A DNA stretch of 64,000 bases from Heterobasidion occidentale (GCA_039111635.1 JBCAQO010000012.1:992001-1056000), one strand, 5' to 3'; shown: positions 31,749-44,087, counted from the first letter of the stretch. The notes: generated from the sequence alone by a model not told the origin. Numbers and translations are program-made.

Positions 31749-34262
31749 TCACTTCATAATAGTTGATGACTTCACTGCCATCCTCCAACACGTTATTATG
31801 AGCCTTAGCAAGTACCTGCAGATTCTGTATAGTGGCCTGCACTCTGCAGAAATCCAGGTCATGCCAGTCAGGTGGGCCATGATCTTATAGGAGGAGCTCA
31901 GATCCTTTATCTCTATGGCGCGCTTCTGCCCAACATCGAGGTCCTCTTGAATGAGTAGGATGGTTGCCTCTAGGATAAGCACACAGTTTGTGAAGTCAAA
32001 TGCTGGTACCATACTAATCTTCTGTTTGACAGAGAGGTAAAACAAGGCTATCAGGCTCCAATATATAATCTCCTTCCTTCTGAGTCCGTAGCTACAGAAC
32101 AATGTAAGATTAGAAACTAGCACAAAGAATAATGAAATGGCAATGCACTATCCAGTTCCTGTAGCCTCAAAAGATCCATATTCCCTTCAACCCCAAATGC
32201 AGAGTACCTCTCATTGTCACTAGTGAGTTCATGAGATTCTGAAAGAATGGACTTGCAGCCAGGTCTAACATTATCAAGTGCAGGACAATGAAATTATTGA
32301 CAAGACGATGGAGGATGAAGGTGAAGTCAATGTCTGGCCAGTATGGTATGGTAGCTGGTCCCAAAGCCTGGAGCTTGAGCTTATGGTGCTCGCAATGCTC
32401 ATCAGTCCTGTGATGGGGATGAACCTTCTGATGAAATAGGTTGGGGTTCTCCAAGATTCCACCTAGAGGGTCAGGGATGCTGATTGCATTTAAATTTTGA
32501 TGAAGAGCTTGGAGGATTGCTGAAGGATACTCAGGATAGAGCTTGTTGCAGTAAGGGCACAAGGATCGGAAATCAGCATTGCGCTGTTTCATTCCTATGC
32601 ACATGCTAGAAGATTATTCTCCATCGCTGCCCCTGTATATCAGTTGTTTAGTCTCCATTATCTAGGGACCAAGTTGCTCCACTGTCTATCTTTCTCCCAT
32701 CACATATAACCAATGGCTCACTCTATGCACATTCCTTTGCCTTCTCAGAGCTCAATCTCAACATTCCTCAAGTCCTTTAGCCTCTGCAATTGAATCTTCT
32801 GATCAATTAATGAAGCAAGTCCAAGTACCATAAGTTGACCACCCTAGCTTGCAAAATACTGCTTCAATATCTTTGTTTCTTCAGTAATATTCCATGCCTT
32901 GCTGTAGATTGACTTTACAAATGACTGATTAGGGAAAACTTTGATGAAGGCAGCCTTTTGTGTGTAGCACAGTCCCTCTGTTTTGACAACACTATCATCT
33001 CCACAAAGCCATCAAATATGTTGACAGCAAAGTATGATGATGGCCATGCTCGAATGCTTCCCCAGACTCTTCCTATCACAATGGGAAATCTTCTGCTGAT
33101 AGGACCAGATCCAGATGCTGTCGTCTGAGAAATGGAGCTTCAAGATTGTGTACAAGATTCATAATGTGGTGAGATCTCCTTTCCTTCCCTTTTGACTTGT
33201 CTGAGGTAACAATCTGTTTGGGCCTTCAGGTTCCTCTCTAGTTTCAAAAATTGTTGATAACACAAATTTGGGAGGTGGTAGTAATTGATGGGACCTCGAA
33301 AGCAACGGCAGCTGCCCAGACATCCCCCCTCCTTCACTGACAAGATCACAAGCCTTCAATTTCAACCCTGCTCAAGCATTAGGCAAGAACACATAAACAG
33401 CTCATTGTCAACATCCAGCACTGGCCCAGGTGACAACAGGGCATGGTAATTATGATCTGGTGCCCTAAGTGGAGTCCCAGACTGATGAAATTGGGGCGCT
33501 GACAAGACTTGTTTTGCTTTGCCATAGGTTGGGCTTGGACGGTAAGGGCCAAGAAGGCTGAACAGCCTCTTCTCTACTGTGGAAGGGCTACAAATCAGCA
33601 CAGAATAATTGATGTGCTGTATCCACATAGGTGTTCTTGGAGACCGCTGTATTGTGCCAGCAAGCACCCAATTCTGATCAGTAGATGCTGGTAAAGCAGT
33701 CCATATGTGTTTAGGTGTGTCCTGACAGCTCGATGCACATTCTGAATGGTGTCCAATGCCTATTTCCTCCATGCAAAGACACCTTCCTAACCCTTTCAAT
33801 TTCCTCTTCTAGCTATGGACAATTGTTGAGCCTTAGGCCATCAATCCCATTAGGAAGCACACAATACAGTAATATTTCATCAGCTTGCACTTGATATGGC
33901 TGGTCGACAGGGAAGCAATCCCAACAATCATGTTCGGTATTATACATCTCAACATAAGATGAAGGTGCCAAGTTGGAATTTATCATCATCCCTTCCAAAA
34001 GACTAGGGTAGTCTTTGAGATGAAAGAGCGGGAACGATTTAAGGGAGATGGGGTATCCAATTGGACAGCAGCAGTTCTGTCCCAATTGTAAGCACTATTG
34101 CCTCATTCACAAGTCGTGAATTATGCTCACCTCTTTCCATATTATTACCATTATACTCTGCCGTACTTGTGTTTGAGCCTCAAGATTCATCTGCTTCCTT
34201 TTGGCAGCACGATCTTTAGCATCTACTGCCGCATGCAGTTTTGCAACACATTCTGAAGGCAT
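31749..34262 (-). pseudogene. RTC4-like domain gene, decayed or multi-exon
   Basis: Minus-strand blocks from 34262 (PSECVAKLHAAVDAKDRAAK), 34085-33813 (YPISLKSFPLFHLKDYPSLL), 33799-33362, about 33000-32820 (KVFPNQSFVKSIYSKAW), 32604-32167 and 32123-31749 read as parts of one long protein. The last two match the RTC4-like domain pattern: CPYCNKLYPEYPS, then PHHRTDEHCEHH, then SPFFQNLM, then FDFTNCVLILEATILLIQEDL. RTC4 in yeast affects telomere capping; the function of these fungal repeats-associated copies is unknown to me. The gene is tail-to-tail with the CxC5/CxC6 gene, 284 bp apart. Confidence 0.6.
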
Positions 34263-34848
34263 CTTCTGCCAGAGCGATGAGATTGGCTATGCATAGCTGG
34301 AAGTAGAAGGTCCTGCAGTTGATGTAGACGGACCAACATCCAATGTCAACTGGGTGGTCTACAATACAGGTGCTATTGCTTGCATTCATTCAGCTATGGC
34401 ATCAAAAGGTGTTATTGGCTGGGTCATAGTGAGTGATCCTCCCAATTGTTGTGCTTGTACTGACTCCTGTGAAGGCCCAAGCAACCTAGAGCCCATATTT
34501 ACAGGAACTTGTGTCAATCCATTGCTAGAAACCACTGATGGCTACAGTGTCAGGATATTTGTCATTGCTGCTGAAGCAACAGCTTTGCCCTTATTCCGGT
34601 GACCTTGCTTGGCACACTCAACACACATTACCATCTAGCATCTGAAAAAACACTTTCCTAAATATGCTCAAATTCTTTATAATTATATAAAATTGCCACC
34701 AATTATTATTATGCATTTTTAGCTTCCCCCCTTATTATCTATAGCTTATAAAGGCTAATTAACTTTAATGATGCATAATTAGCTATAGACATCATTAGTT
34801 GATATCTAAACCTGAAATTCCACTTTACAACAGACCTGCCCTTAGCCA
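34263..34848. other. AT-rich flank, upstream of the RTC4-like gene
   Basis: No supported gene. A short plus-strand frame (34354-34602) has no recognisable feature. Confidence 0.35.
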
Positions 34849-34849
34849 A

Positions 34850-34925
34850 AGTTAAACCTCCAACCTCATGCCTGCAAGCACTCCAGAAAGATACTCTAAA
34901 CCACTCAGCCATAAGGTCTAACTTA
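34850..34925 (-). repeat. tRNA-derived SINE-like head 2
   Basis: On the minus strand it carries TGGCTGAGTGGTTTAGAGTA (A box) and GGTTTAACTTTGG (B box), spaced like head 1 at 27588. The B box is damaged. Confidence 0.45.
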
Positions 34926-35537
34926 CTTGGCTTGGTGTTTGAATTATATAGACTGTCTCAACACATCTAATTCTATTACACATTTATTTCTCATTTGTTT
35001 TATTCATAAAGGAGTTGATAAATACACAACAAATATGGCTTTCAGGATATGAGATTAAATACCAAATCCTATTACAAAACTAATGACAAATAGTGAACTT
35101 ACTCTATATTAGGAAAAAATATTTGTAGCACTCACTCAATTGAGGATCTGGATATGTAAGATAACAGATAGGTTAGTACTTTCTTATAAGACTCTAGTAA
35201 TATAGACAGCACTACCTTGATTTGCAGATTTGATCACAATCATAGTCAAAACAATTAGATATAATATATCATAATTAGCACAAATTTACATTATTGATCG
35301 TTATGTATAATTATAAATTAATCAGAGGTGAGGGTTTTTCAGATGTACCTGTGCACCAAAGGCTGCCTTCTAACAACAACTTCTACAGAGAAGATATGTG
35401 CACTTGGCACATTCCTTCATACAACTATTGCGGGTGTGACTGTTGTGGGTGCAACAATCTGGGCACATGCGGTAGATCCTGCCTCTAGGCCATGTGAGTG
35501 CAGCAATTTGCAATGCTTGAGGTATTTCTGAACTACT
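34926..35537. other. AT-rich noncoding sequence
   Basis: Very AT-rich, possibly SINE body or introns of the gene to the left. No gene is supported. Confidence 0.35.
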
Positions 35538-35891
35538 CTATGCATGAGATCTTGCATGACTATCCAATAAGCCCACCTGACTATCCAATAAGCCCACCAA
35601 CAGACGATTCTCTGAGCCTGCTAGTCTATTATCCAGTGAGTTGGCAGTTAGATTTGCATCATCAGATGTAGCTTGAGGAGTGCTAGACTGCGTAAATGAG
35701 GCAATTCCTGACTGTGTGATTGGTGCACCATCATTATGAGGTCTATTTTGCCAAACATGCGCATAAGGAGACTTTGGTAGGTACATGTTGAACAATCCCG
35801 GCTGCTTGGTAATGCTATTGACAATCACATGTGCAACAATCTCCTCCAAAGGATCTATATGGAATATGACTGCCCTGCAATGCTTGTTCAA
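35538..35891 (-). CDS. Short ORF, unknown (117 aa)
   Basis: An open frame on the same strand as, and upstream of, the RTC4-like gene; it may be an upstream exon. It has a Ser/Thr-rich middle and a small internal duplication (QVGLLDSH after VGLLDS). No domain was recognised. Confidence 0.25.
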   Translation of the reverse strand: MNKHCRAVIFHIDPLEEIVAHVIVNSITKQPGLFNMYLPKSPYAHVWQNRPHNDGAPITQSGIASFTQSSTPQATSDDANLTANSLDNRLAGSENRLLVGLLDSQVGLLDSHARSHA

Positions 35892-36041
35892 GCACTGATA
35901 TCATTCAGTGGTGACACATAATAGCATAATAGAAGTTGGCATAATGCACCAACTGCTGTATCCTGTTCTTGTTCACCATATTCCTTGTTCCTTTGTTGAC
36001 AGATAGATTTGCAAGTGCATTCTGACATAGCTGACAGTGTC

Positions 36042-36308
36042 TGTTATGACTTGACCTATCGGGGTTGGTCTAACCGATGGCTCAAGCATCACATGCTAGG
36101 CGGCTCCACCACGGAGCGTACATCAAGGCATTTAGCATGTCCTTAGGAGCCAATTGGACCGATGGTTCTTCAAGACATTGGTAGAGGATATATGACAGGG
36201 TCATAGGTATAGTGGATTGATAAGATAGGCATTCATATGCCATGGGCTTAGGGCTTATGGGTAAGCATCTCGTCGCACCTGGATAAATTAGTGCAACTAG
36301 AGAAGTAC
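36042..36308 (+). repeat. LTR D of element D1, left part
   Basis: It starts TGTTATGACTTGACC and matches the LTRs at 49140 and 59309. It is interrupted after AGAAGTAC, the same base at which LTR D-prime is interrupted at 20837. It resumes at 47345. Confidence 0.9.
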
Positions 36309-36987
36309 TCGTCCCCGCAGAAAGTCTTTAGCCACCCCACATGCCATCTTGCTGGTTCCTCTCTTGTCTGCACTCTTTCTCCAACATCCCTCAACAAATA
36401 AACCTGTGAATATTTGTGTACAACCTATGTATGTATGTGATCTTCATCACGCAGTAAGAACATCTAAAATTACCTGTGGCCAGGACAGTGAGTGACTGAA
36501 TTTTAAGTGAGCCATAACTAAGCTTTTCACAAAGATTCACCTACACATAGTCATATTAGGAGCAACAAACTCGGAGTGATGTTTGGGCACACTCTTTGTG
36601 TGCACTCTGTCATATTACAATGCTTAATTCTTGGGTTTATACTATAGAAACATTTTCTATGCTAAAGCTATATCAGGCTATAGGTGACTTATATCAGGTA
36701 CCACTATGTTTGGCATGGTTCCTTATGACCATTTACATGCTCACTGCATGAACGCTTACTTATGGTTTCTGGTTCTTGATGTGGTCAGACTTTGGTTCCT
36801 GGCCCTGTTCCTGGTTCCTGATTGATCATGAGGTGGCTCGACATTTAATATGGATGTGGACAGACATTAGTGATCCTGTGCTATACTTAGATCAATGATG
36901 CATCTTTGCTTATGGATCTCGATTGTTGACTTCGGTACCTGAGAAGCGCACAGACCAGATCTTGATCCTGCCCTAGATACTTCTTTG

Positions 36988-37030
36988 TATATATAGCCGA
37001 GATGAGCTTCTAAGAAGCTCAGCTCGTTCA
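36988..37030 (+). promoter_or_regulatory. LTR A promoter: TATA box, palindrome and predicted start site
   Basis: TATATATAG at 36988-36996 lies 33 bp before AGCTCGTTCA (37021-37030). Between them is a 17-bp palindrome GAGCTTCTAAGAAGCTC (37004-37020) directly upstream of the predicted RNA start. The same layout is at 46572-46614. Confidence 0.65.
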
Positions 37031-37113
37031 CCTGTAATACATTCGATCTCTGCACTACACCCAGTGTCTAGCTACCTTCCTAGCCCACACTTCGTGATCT
37101 CTGTCAGATCTGA

Positions 37114-37425
37114 AACTCCTTTACATGGTCTGACGACACACTGGCTTCATCTCCCTTCTCTTCTTACACCCTCTTCACGCACTACTACACCGGACTCGCC
37201 GCCTTCTACGTTCTCAGTTGGACACCTCCTCATGTCATCTGTTAGACAGGAGAAGATCATCCAGTCCCTCCTCATCATCGAGAAGACCTCGAAGATCATC
37301 TCCTTAACCTCTTTGAGGACAAGGCAGAGAATGACCCCGAGTTCCTCGAAAGAGCCCAAAGACGATTGGTTGTCTTTATTCATTGGAGCCTCCGACTCTA
37401 CAACACTGTGGACGTATTAGCCTAG
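37114..37425 (+). pseudogene. LTR-encoded leader ORF, family A (5' LTR copy, one stop)
   Basis: The same frame as 46698-47009, broken by TAG at 37243-37245 where the other copy has TGG. It lies in the transcribed leader before gag. Confidence 0.45.
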
Positions 37426-37474
37426 GGATCTCATTCATGCATTGGTGCACGTGATAGGTCTCCGACCTAACACT

Positions 37475-37484
37475 TGAACGAGCT
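37475..37484 (+). promoter_or_regulatory. Self-priming primer binding site, element A
   Basis: TGAACGAGCT, 2 nt after the LTR, is the exact complement of the predicted start of the RNA at 37021-37030. Confidence 0.7.
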
Positions 37485-37499
37485 CTTCCATCCCTACCC

Positions 37500-39799
37500 T
37501 ATTCAAGCTGGATCCCCAGCAGTGACAGCTCTTTCTCCAATCAGTAAACAACATTCTAGCCACCGCCGCAAGGGTAAACCAAGCAGGAACCCTTCAAGGA
37601 AGAATTAACAATCCAGGAACCATAGAAGTCGCAAGACACCGAAACCCAGGAAAAGTTTATTCAGGAATAGCCACACTTAGGCTACAGCGATCACCAGACA
37701 TCTTCATTGACCTCAGTAAAACTGGATATCAGTTTTCCGGGATTTGCTTCATTAATGAACCAAAGACACCGTTCACCCTCACAGACAATGGAGAGCCCGA
37801 CGTCATCAGAACCAAGAACACTGTCGAGATACACAACGAAAGATCAGACAATTTCCCCAGCACCGTTATCGCCGATCTCAGAAGAACCATCCCAAGGAAT
37901 ATCGATGCAGACAGAATCAGGGCAGAACTCGTCAAGACTCAGGAGAACAGAGACCATGTCTCAGTCCTCATCCACTGGACCTTCTCCTCCACCTAGAAAG
38001 ACACACTGGAAGCCCCTAACTCTCCGCCAGTCAGAACCGAAATTGACAGGATCATTTTTATTGACAGAAGAGGAGAGTTCGCCCACAAAACTTATCATCT
38101 CCGAACCCTCATCTCAGGACACACATTCTCCGAAATCATCGAACTCATCGACCAAATTGATATTTCCATCAACAAAATTATCAAAAGGGACCCAGACCTA
38201 CAAGCAGTACTACAAGATGGAAGAAGACAGGCAGTACCCTTCTTCTTCAAGGAATAAACAATGGACAAAATCACCTCGGGATATCCTCCCAGCTACAGAA
38301 CAGACCCAGCAGAAGTCTATGAGGACTTACCCGAAGACCTCGACGAGGACCAACTTTATTACGACGAGAACAAGAGACACTTCTACTACGCAGGAACTCT
38401 CACTGGATTCTTCCATAAACGAGGAGAAAGCAGATACGAATACCTCACCTGGGAAGGAAAGACCATCCGCGCAGGACCCCACCTATACATGGTTAAGGTC
38501 GCGGACTACGTCGCAAGAAAGACCTTCGACAAACCTGAATCACCGCCACATCGGCATCGTGACTTGCCAAGACCACACATACATACTCTACCCAGAGAAA
38601 CAGCCAGTGGAAGTAGAATCCCTGGAAGAAATACCCCTGCTACATCCCCCTTACAAGAGACCACTCCCAAAGAAGACTTCCGAGCCCTGACACCAGAGTT
38701 TGTCCCCAAACTGGAGTATTTTGAAGCACCAAGTGGAAATCTAGAACCACCTAATGATCCAGAGCCCCCGCCCAATACAATGTCAACAGATACTGGAGGT
38801 AATGAGTCCAAGGGACCAGCTATGGCCAAACCCACCACCTTCAATGGAAATAGGAAATGAACCGAGCAGTTCCTCCACAAAATCGACCTAATATTCCTAG
38901 CCAGGAAAAAGAATTATGCCAACAAATTCGCCAAGATCGCTTATGCTCTGTCATACATGAAGGAAGGATCAGCCAGGATATGGGCAAGAAACTTTACTCA
39001 GGCTAGGAACACGTTACACGATTGGAACAAATACGCATAGGCGGAAACGGCCGGCTTTACATCTGTCCACAAAAAGATAGCTACCGACTTTGAGGAGTTC
39101 AATAAAGAAGCAGACGCTCGCGACAAATTAGCCAGGGTCAATCAGGGAAAAGAATCATTCAACACCTACCTTCAGCTATTTGAACAGCTCGCGGTGCTTG
39201 CCAGTGTAGACGAAGAAACCAAGAAGACCCACTTCCTACGAGGACTCAAATGGGAGTTATCAAAGGGAATTTACGAGGATCCCTCCAAAGATGGAACATG
39301 GGACGAATTGGTTGAGAAGGCCAAGAAACACGAAAAAATGCGCATCACAAGGGACCGAGCATACGACCTCCGAAAAGGCAAATTCCAAATCTACACTCCG
39401 CGTACCTTTTACGACAAAAGGGCACCCCCGCAACACGATAGGGAACCTCAATACAAACCTATGGACGTAGATGCAGCAGAAATGGAGGCCAATGCCGTCC
39501 GCACTTGCTTCAAGAAGCCTACCCCGGCGGAAAGAGATCGACTTGCCAAAGAAGGCAAGTGCTTCTTTTGCAAGAAGCCCGGGCATATGGCGCGCAACTG
39601 TCCTTCTCGACCCAAGAGAAGATTCCAACCCCCTCGTCACAGGCCAGTGCGCGAAGCAGAAATGGATGAAGGACAATTTGACGATGAAGACGTCGAGGAA
39701 GGAAAGAACAGAGTCAACCACATCCACCAAATGATGATGGGACTCAGCATGGAAGAAATCGAGGAAGTACGGGCCTTTAGTGACTCGAAGAATTTTTAA
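37500..39799 (+). pseudogene. Gag of element A with long N-terminal extension, four stops
   Basis: One reading frame runs from near the primer site to 39799. It is interrupted by TAG 37994, TAA 38255, TGA 38858 and TAG 39038, all in frame. The first part (ARHRNPGKVYSGIA onward) is an extension of unknown role, also present in the copy at 1-230. A second part (from ATG 38261) is acidic then Pro-rich. Capsid follows (TTFNG; FNTYLQLFEQLAVLA; HFLRGLKWEL), then a CCHC zinc knuckle at 39560-39601 (CFFCKKPGHMARNC). There is no AUG near the start of the frame. At least one of the stops looks like CGA-to-TGA. Pol follows in the -1 frame. Confidence 0.8.
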
Positions 39800-39822
39800 A
39801 GCCTCTCCTATCGGCAGCGGAT

Positions 39823-42800
39823 GTGGAGAGTAGGATTCTTGCAGGAAATCGGTACGCTCCTCTGGCCAGTAAAGATGCTGACCAAGAGCATGGACATCCA
39901 GATGTATTGTATCTTTTGGAAATGAAATCACATGGTGCACCATCACTCCGACTTGAGACAACGCTCATAGGCAAGAATAGAAAAGCTGCTACACAGGCAC
40001 TGGTGGACAGTGGAGCCACCGGAATCTTCATGCACCCCCGCTTCGTAGAAGCACATCGAATCACCATGCATAAAACCCCTGCCCCTATCCCAGTTAGTAC
40101 GGTCCAAAACACCGAGTTTAAAGGAGGACCCATTACAAGATTCGCCAACCTCAAATTACAGATTCTAGGCGAAAAGGGGGGGTCGCACACAGAATCAGCA
40201 AGATTCTACATTGTGGAAATAGGAAAAGAGGACGTCATTTTAGGAACCGACTGGTTATTAGAACATAACCCAGAAGTCGACTGGCATGCCTACGGGCTGC
40301 ACTTTACCAGATGCCCGCCCTCCTGCCAAATAAAAGGAGGACCGGTAAAAGCTAGAAGAGCTACAAGAAAACCAGGACATCCTAAACCAAGCATACGGCG
40401 CATGGAAACAGTACCGCAAACGGGCAACTACTCAATACCAGTGCAAAAGCCAGGAAAAGCAGTACCAGGCCGGAAAGTGGGAAACACCACAGTACCACAT
40501 CCGCGGACAATACCTACAAGTCCAGAGTTCACAACTCGAAGGTTGAATGCTGAACATTTGAAGGCCCGAACCAGAAATTACAAGGTTCCAACATGGGCTG
40601 AAGAAGACGTTCTGGAGGACAGTAACAGACTTCCGGCACTTCCCTCCAAGGATCTTGAAGAAGATGGAGTCTATCTTGTTAGATGCCTTGATACAGGAAT
40701 ATTACAGGCTCTAGAATTGTACAACGACTCCGAAGAAGGCATCGACATACATCGCACCGAAACCACAGAACTTTCATATGCCAACATACCGGCTCAAGGA
40801 AGCAAGCCTACCAAGGCACAGATGGGGAAACAAATGAAGCACACCAACTTGCAAAGACTTGCGGAAGAAGCCGCCAAAGAGAAACCCAAGCTATCCTTCG
40901 AGGAAATAGTGCCAAAGGAATACTGGAATTATAGGAAGGTTTTCGAAGGTCGACCAAAGGGATAGCTACTGCTCTCTCGACCCTAGGATCACAAGATAGA
41001 GATCAAGGAAGGAATGGATCACTCGCTCAAACCCAAGCTATACAGTCTCAGCCCCGGTGAGCAAGTGCAACTCAAGAAATTCATAGACGAAAACCTCCAG
41101 AAAGGATTCATCCAAGAATCCAAGTCGCATATGGCATCTCCATTCTTCTTCATCAAGAAAAAGAATGGGAAACTACGACCAGTAATGGATTATCACAAAC
41201 TCAACGAAATAACAATCAAGAACAAGTACCCTTTGCCAATCATTCAAGAATTACTGGACCTTCTAGCCGAAGCCGTATTATACTTCTCGCTAATGGATGT
41301 CAATACAGGATATAACAATGTACGAATGAAAGAAGGAAGCAAGAAACTGGCTGTGTTCATCACCAATCTAGGAATGTACGAACCCCTGGTTATGTTCTTT
41401 GGATTAACCAACTTGCCGGCAACATTCCAAACAATGATGAACGCACTCTTCAAAGACCTCATCTATGCTAGATTAGTAGCAATCTATATGGATGACATCC
41501 TAGTATTCTCCAAAACTATGGACGACCATATCAAGACGGTATGAAAGGTTTTACAGATCTTACAAGACAACGATCTATACCTACAACCCTTGAAATGCCA
41601 CTTCCATAAAAAGAAAATCAACTACCTTGGATATGTTATATCCCACAGACATCTGGAAATGGATCAATCAAAGTGGCCAGTATTATGGACTGGCCAACCC
41701 CTGGAAAAGTCAAGGAAGTGCAATTGTTTTTAGGTTTCTGTAATTTTTATCGCAGATTTATCAAGGATTACTCAAAAATAGCATGGCCACTATTTGAGTT
41801 AACATAGAAGAAACGCACCTGGGATTGGACACCAGCAAGCGAAGATGCATTTCAAATGCTAAAACAAATATTTACAGAATCTCCGGTGCTCGTTATGCCA
41901 GATACAAGGAACCCCTTCCACATTGAATGCGATGCCTCCGACTTCGCCACCGGAGCAGTACTGTCACAAGTCGCCAAAGATGGAAAATGGCACCCATGTG
42001 CTTATATTTCCAAGTCGCTCTCACCTACTGAACGCAACTATCCAATCTATGACAAAGAGTTGCTGGCTGTCATTTGAGCTTTCGAAGCTTGGCGACACTA
42101 TTTGGAGGGCGCCAACCACCCGGTAGATGTCTGGACGGACCACAAGAACCTTGAATGGTTCCAGTCAAGCCAGAAATTAAACCGTTGGCAAGCACAATGG
42201 TCACTCTACCTCTCGTGTTTTGACTACAAATTGACGCGCAAGGCGGGAGTCACTAATAAATCCAACGGTCTGTCACGGCGTCCAGACCATAAAAAGGGGG
42301 CGGAATTTGACAATTCAGGCGAAACACTCTTGGAACCCAAACTTTTCAATGACACAGAAAAAAACCGAAGACCCTTTGCAGAAATTAATGCAATCAATAC
42401 AGAAGACAGTTGGGACCCCCATCAAATGCTTCACATCAGGGCAACTGGACGAGGAGGTGTTACTATAATAGACGATGACCTTCGGAAACGAATCATTGAA
42501 GAAAACAGGAAAGATGAATGGCTACTAGAAACCCTAGCCAAGGTCAAAACCTTAGGACCTCGAAACATGAAGAAAGGTTTACAAGAATGGAACGAAGAAG
42601 AAGGATTGGTCCTTCACAGAGGAAAAATATATGTTCCTCGAAATGAACAACTTCGTCAAGACATCATCAAGCTAAACCACGATAATCTAGCAGCAGGACA
42701 TCCAGGACAAAGAGGAACTCTAGCATTAGTAGGACAAGAATTCACTTGGCCAGGAATATCAAACACGGTTCACCAATATGTGGAAGGATGCGCCATCTGT

Positions 42801-44087
42801 CAATCCACCAAGAACAACACACATCCTACCATGGTACCCCTACAACCAACGGAGATTCCAGATTGACCTTTTGGAACAATAACCATGGATTTCATTACAG
42901 ACCTACCGGAATCAAACAGATACGACTTGCTACATGTAGTAACCAACCAATTCACCAAAACTGCAGTAATAACCCCATGCCAGAAATCCATCGACTCTGA
43001 CGGAACAGCCAAGTTCCTGCTAGAAAACACCTGGAGATGCTATGGACTGCCAGATAAAATCATATCGGACAGAGGAACCCAATTCGCTTCAAAAGTAGCA
43101 CAAGCCCTGCTCAAAGAATTAGGGATCAAATCCGCTTTAAGCACAGCTTATCATCCACAGACAGATGGCGCTACTGAACGAATGAATCAGGAACTAGAAC
43201 AATACCTTAGAGCCTTCTGCAGCTTTTTACAAGATGATTGGGCCGGATTAATCCCTTACGTAGAATATGCCCACAACACCCATCAGCACTCAGCCATGCA
43301 GAAGTCACCATTTGAACTTCTCCATGGATATCAACCATGGGCTTACCCAGCCATCATTGGAAACATGAATGTCCCCACCGCCGATGCTCACCTCGAAGCT
43401 CTGCAGCGTGCTAGGAAGGAAGCACAAGCCAGCCTCGAAATTGCAGCTGAAGCCATAAGAATACAGCATGACCGTTTTGGAACAGACCTGCTGTCTTTCA
43501 AGAAAGGAGATCAAGTATGGCTCGATGGAAAGAACATCCACACTGATCACCCATCAGAGAAACTGAGACCCAAACACTTTGGGTTGTTTGAAATCACTGA
43601 CACTATAGGAAACGTCAACTTCAGGTTGAAACTGCCCAATAGTGGGAAGCGCATTCACAATGTCTTCCATGCTAGTCGACTCACACCCTACAAGGAGAAC
43701 GAGGTCTACGGCCCTAATTACCCTAAACTGGCTCCGGACCTGATCGAAGGACAAGAAGAATTCAAAGTTGAAGCCATCGTTGGAGCTCAACGCTTCAGAC
43801 GATGGAAGACACTGCAGTACCTGATCAAATGGAAGGGCTACCCAGAATCGGACAACTCTTGGGAAGCCATGGCAAACATCACTAACACACAAGAAGCCAT
43901 AAACGACTTCTACCGCTGGCATCCTCGGGCAGTCAAAGGAATGGAAGCATCCATTCTGGCCCTGGTGATCGAATTAGAACTCAACAGAGTAGCCAAAGAA
44001 GATCAAATTAAAAAGAAGCTCGAGAAGCATCCGATCGGAAAGAAGCTCCTCGCTACAGGATTGGCTATCCCCCAGATCATGGAATAA
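39823..44087 (+). pseudogene. Pol of element A: protease, RT, RNase H, integrase, chromodomain
   Basis: Domains in order: protease (DSGAT 40006-40020), RT (FFFIKKKNGKLR; YMDD 41485-41496), RNase H (first Asp 41931 in ECDASDFATGAV; WTDHKNLEW), integrase HHCC (42677-42810) and core (Asp 42888, Asp 43068, Glu 43176, DD35E), GPY/F-like region (KRIHNVFHASRL), chromodomain (about 43760-43920, YLIKWKGYPESDNSWE) and a single GKKLLATG tail unit. It is broken by stops at 40963, 41542, 41806, 42075 and 42865 and a frameshift near 41670. Those at 41542, 42075 and 42865 replace Arg codons of element B, as expected for CGA-to-TGA. The gag-to-pol frame change is -1. Confidence 0.92.

Larger units (their letters stand above)
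36721..37472 (+). repeat. LTR A, 5' LTR of element A (5'-truncated)
   Basis: It matches the 3' LTR from the 'atttacatgctcactgc' region onward but lacks the first ~95 bp, including TGTTAGG. It ends CCTAACA at 37472. The truncation means the element's left boundary and target duplication are lost. Confidence 0.85.

Noticed and set aside
37064..37420. 118-codon ATG-started frame in LTR A (also at 46648-47004)
   Set aside because: It is open in both copies of one recent element, but shows no match in LTR B. The other frame carries the cross-family similarity, so this is probably its shadow.
37707..38690. 327-codon Ser/Thr/Pro-rich plus-strand frame
   Set aside because: It overlaps the Gag frame of element A. 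The Gag frame has the conserved leader shared with 1-230, so this is a shadow despite its length.
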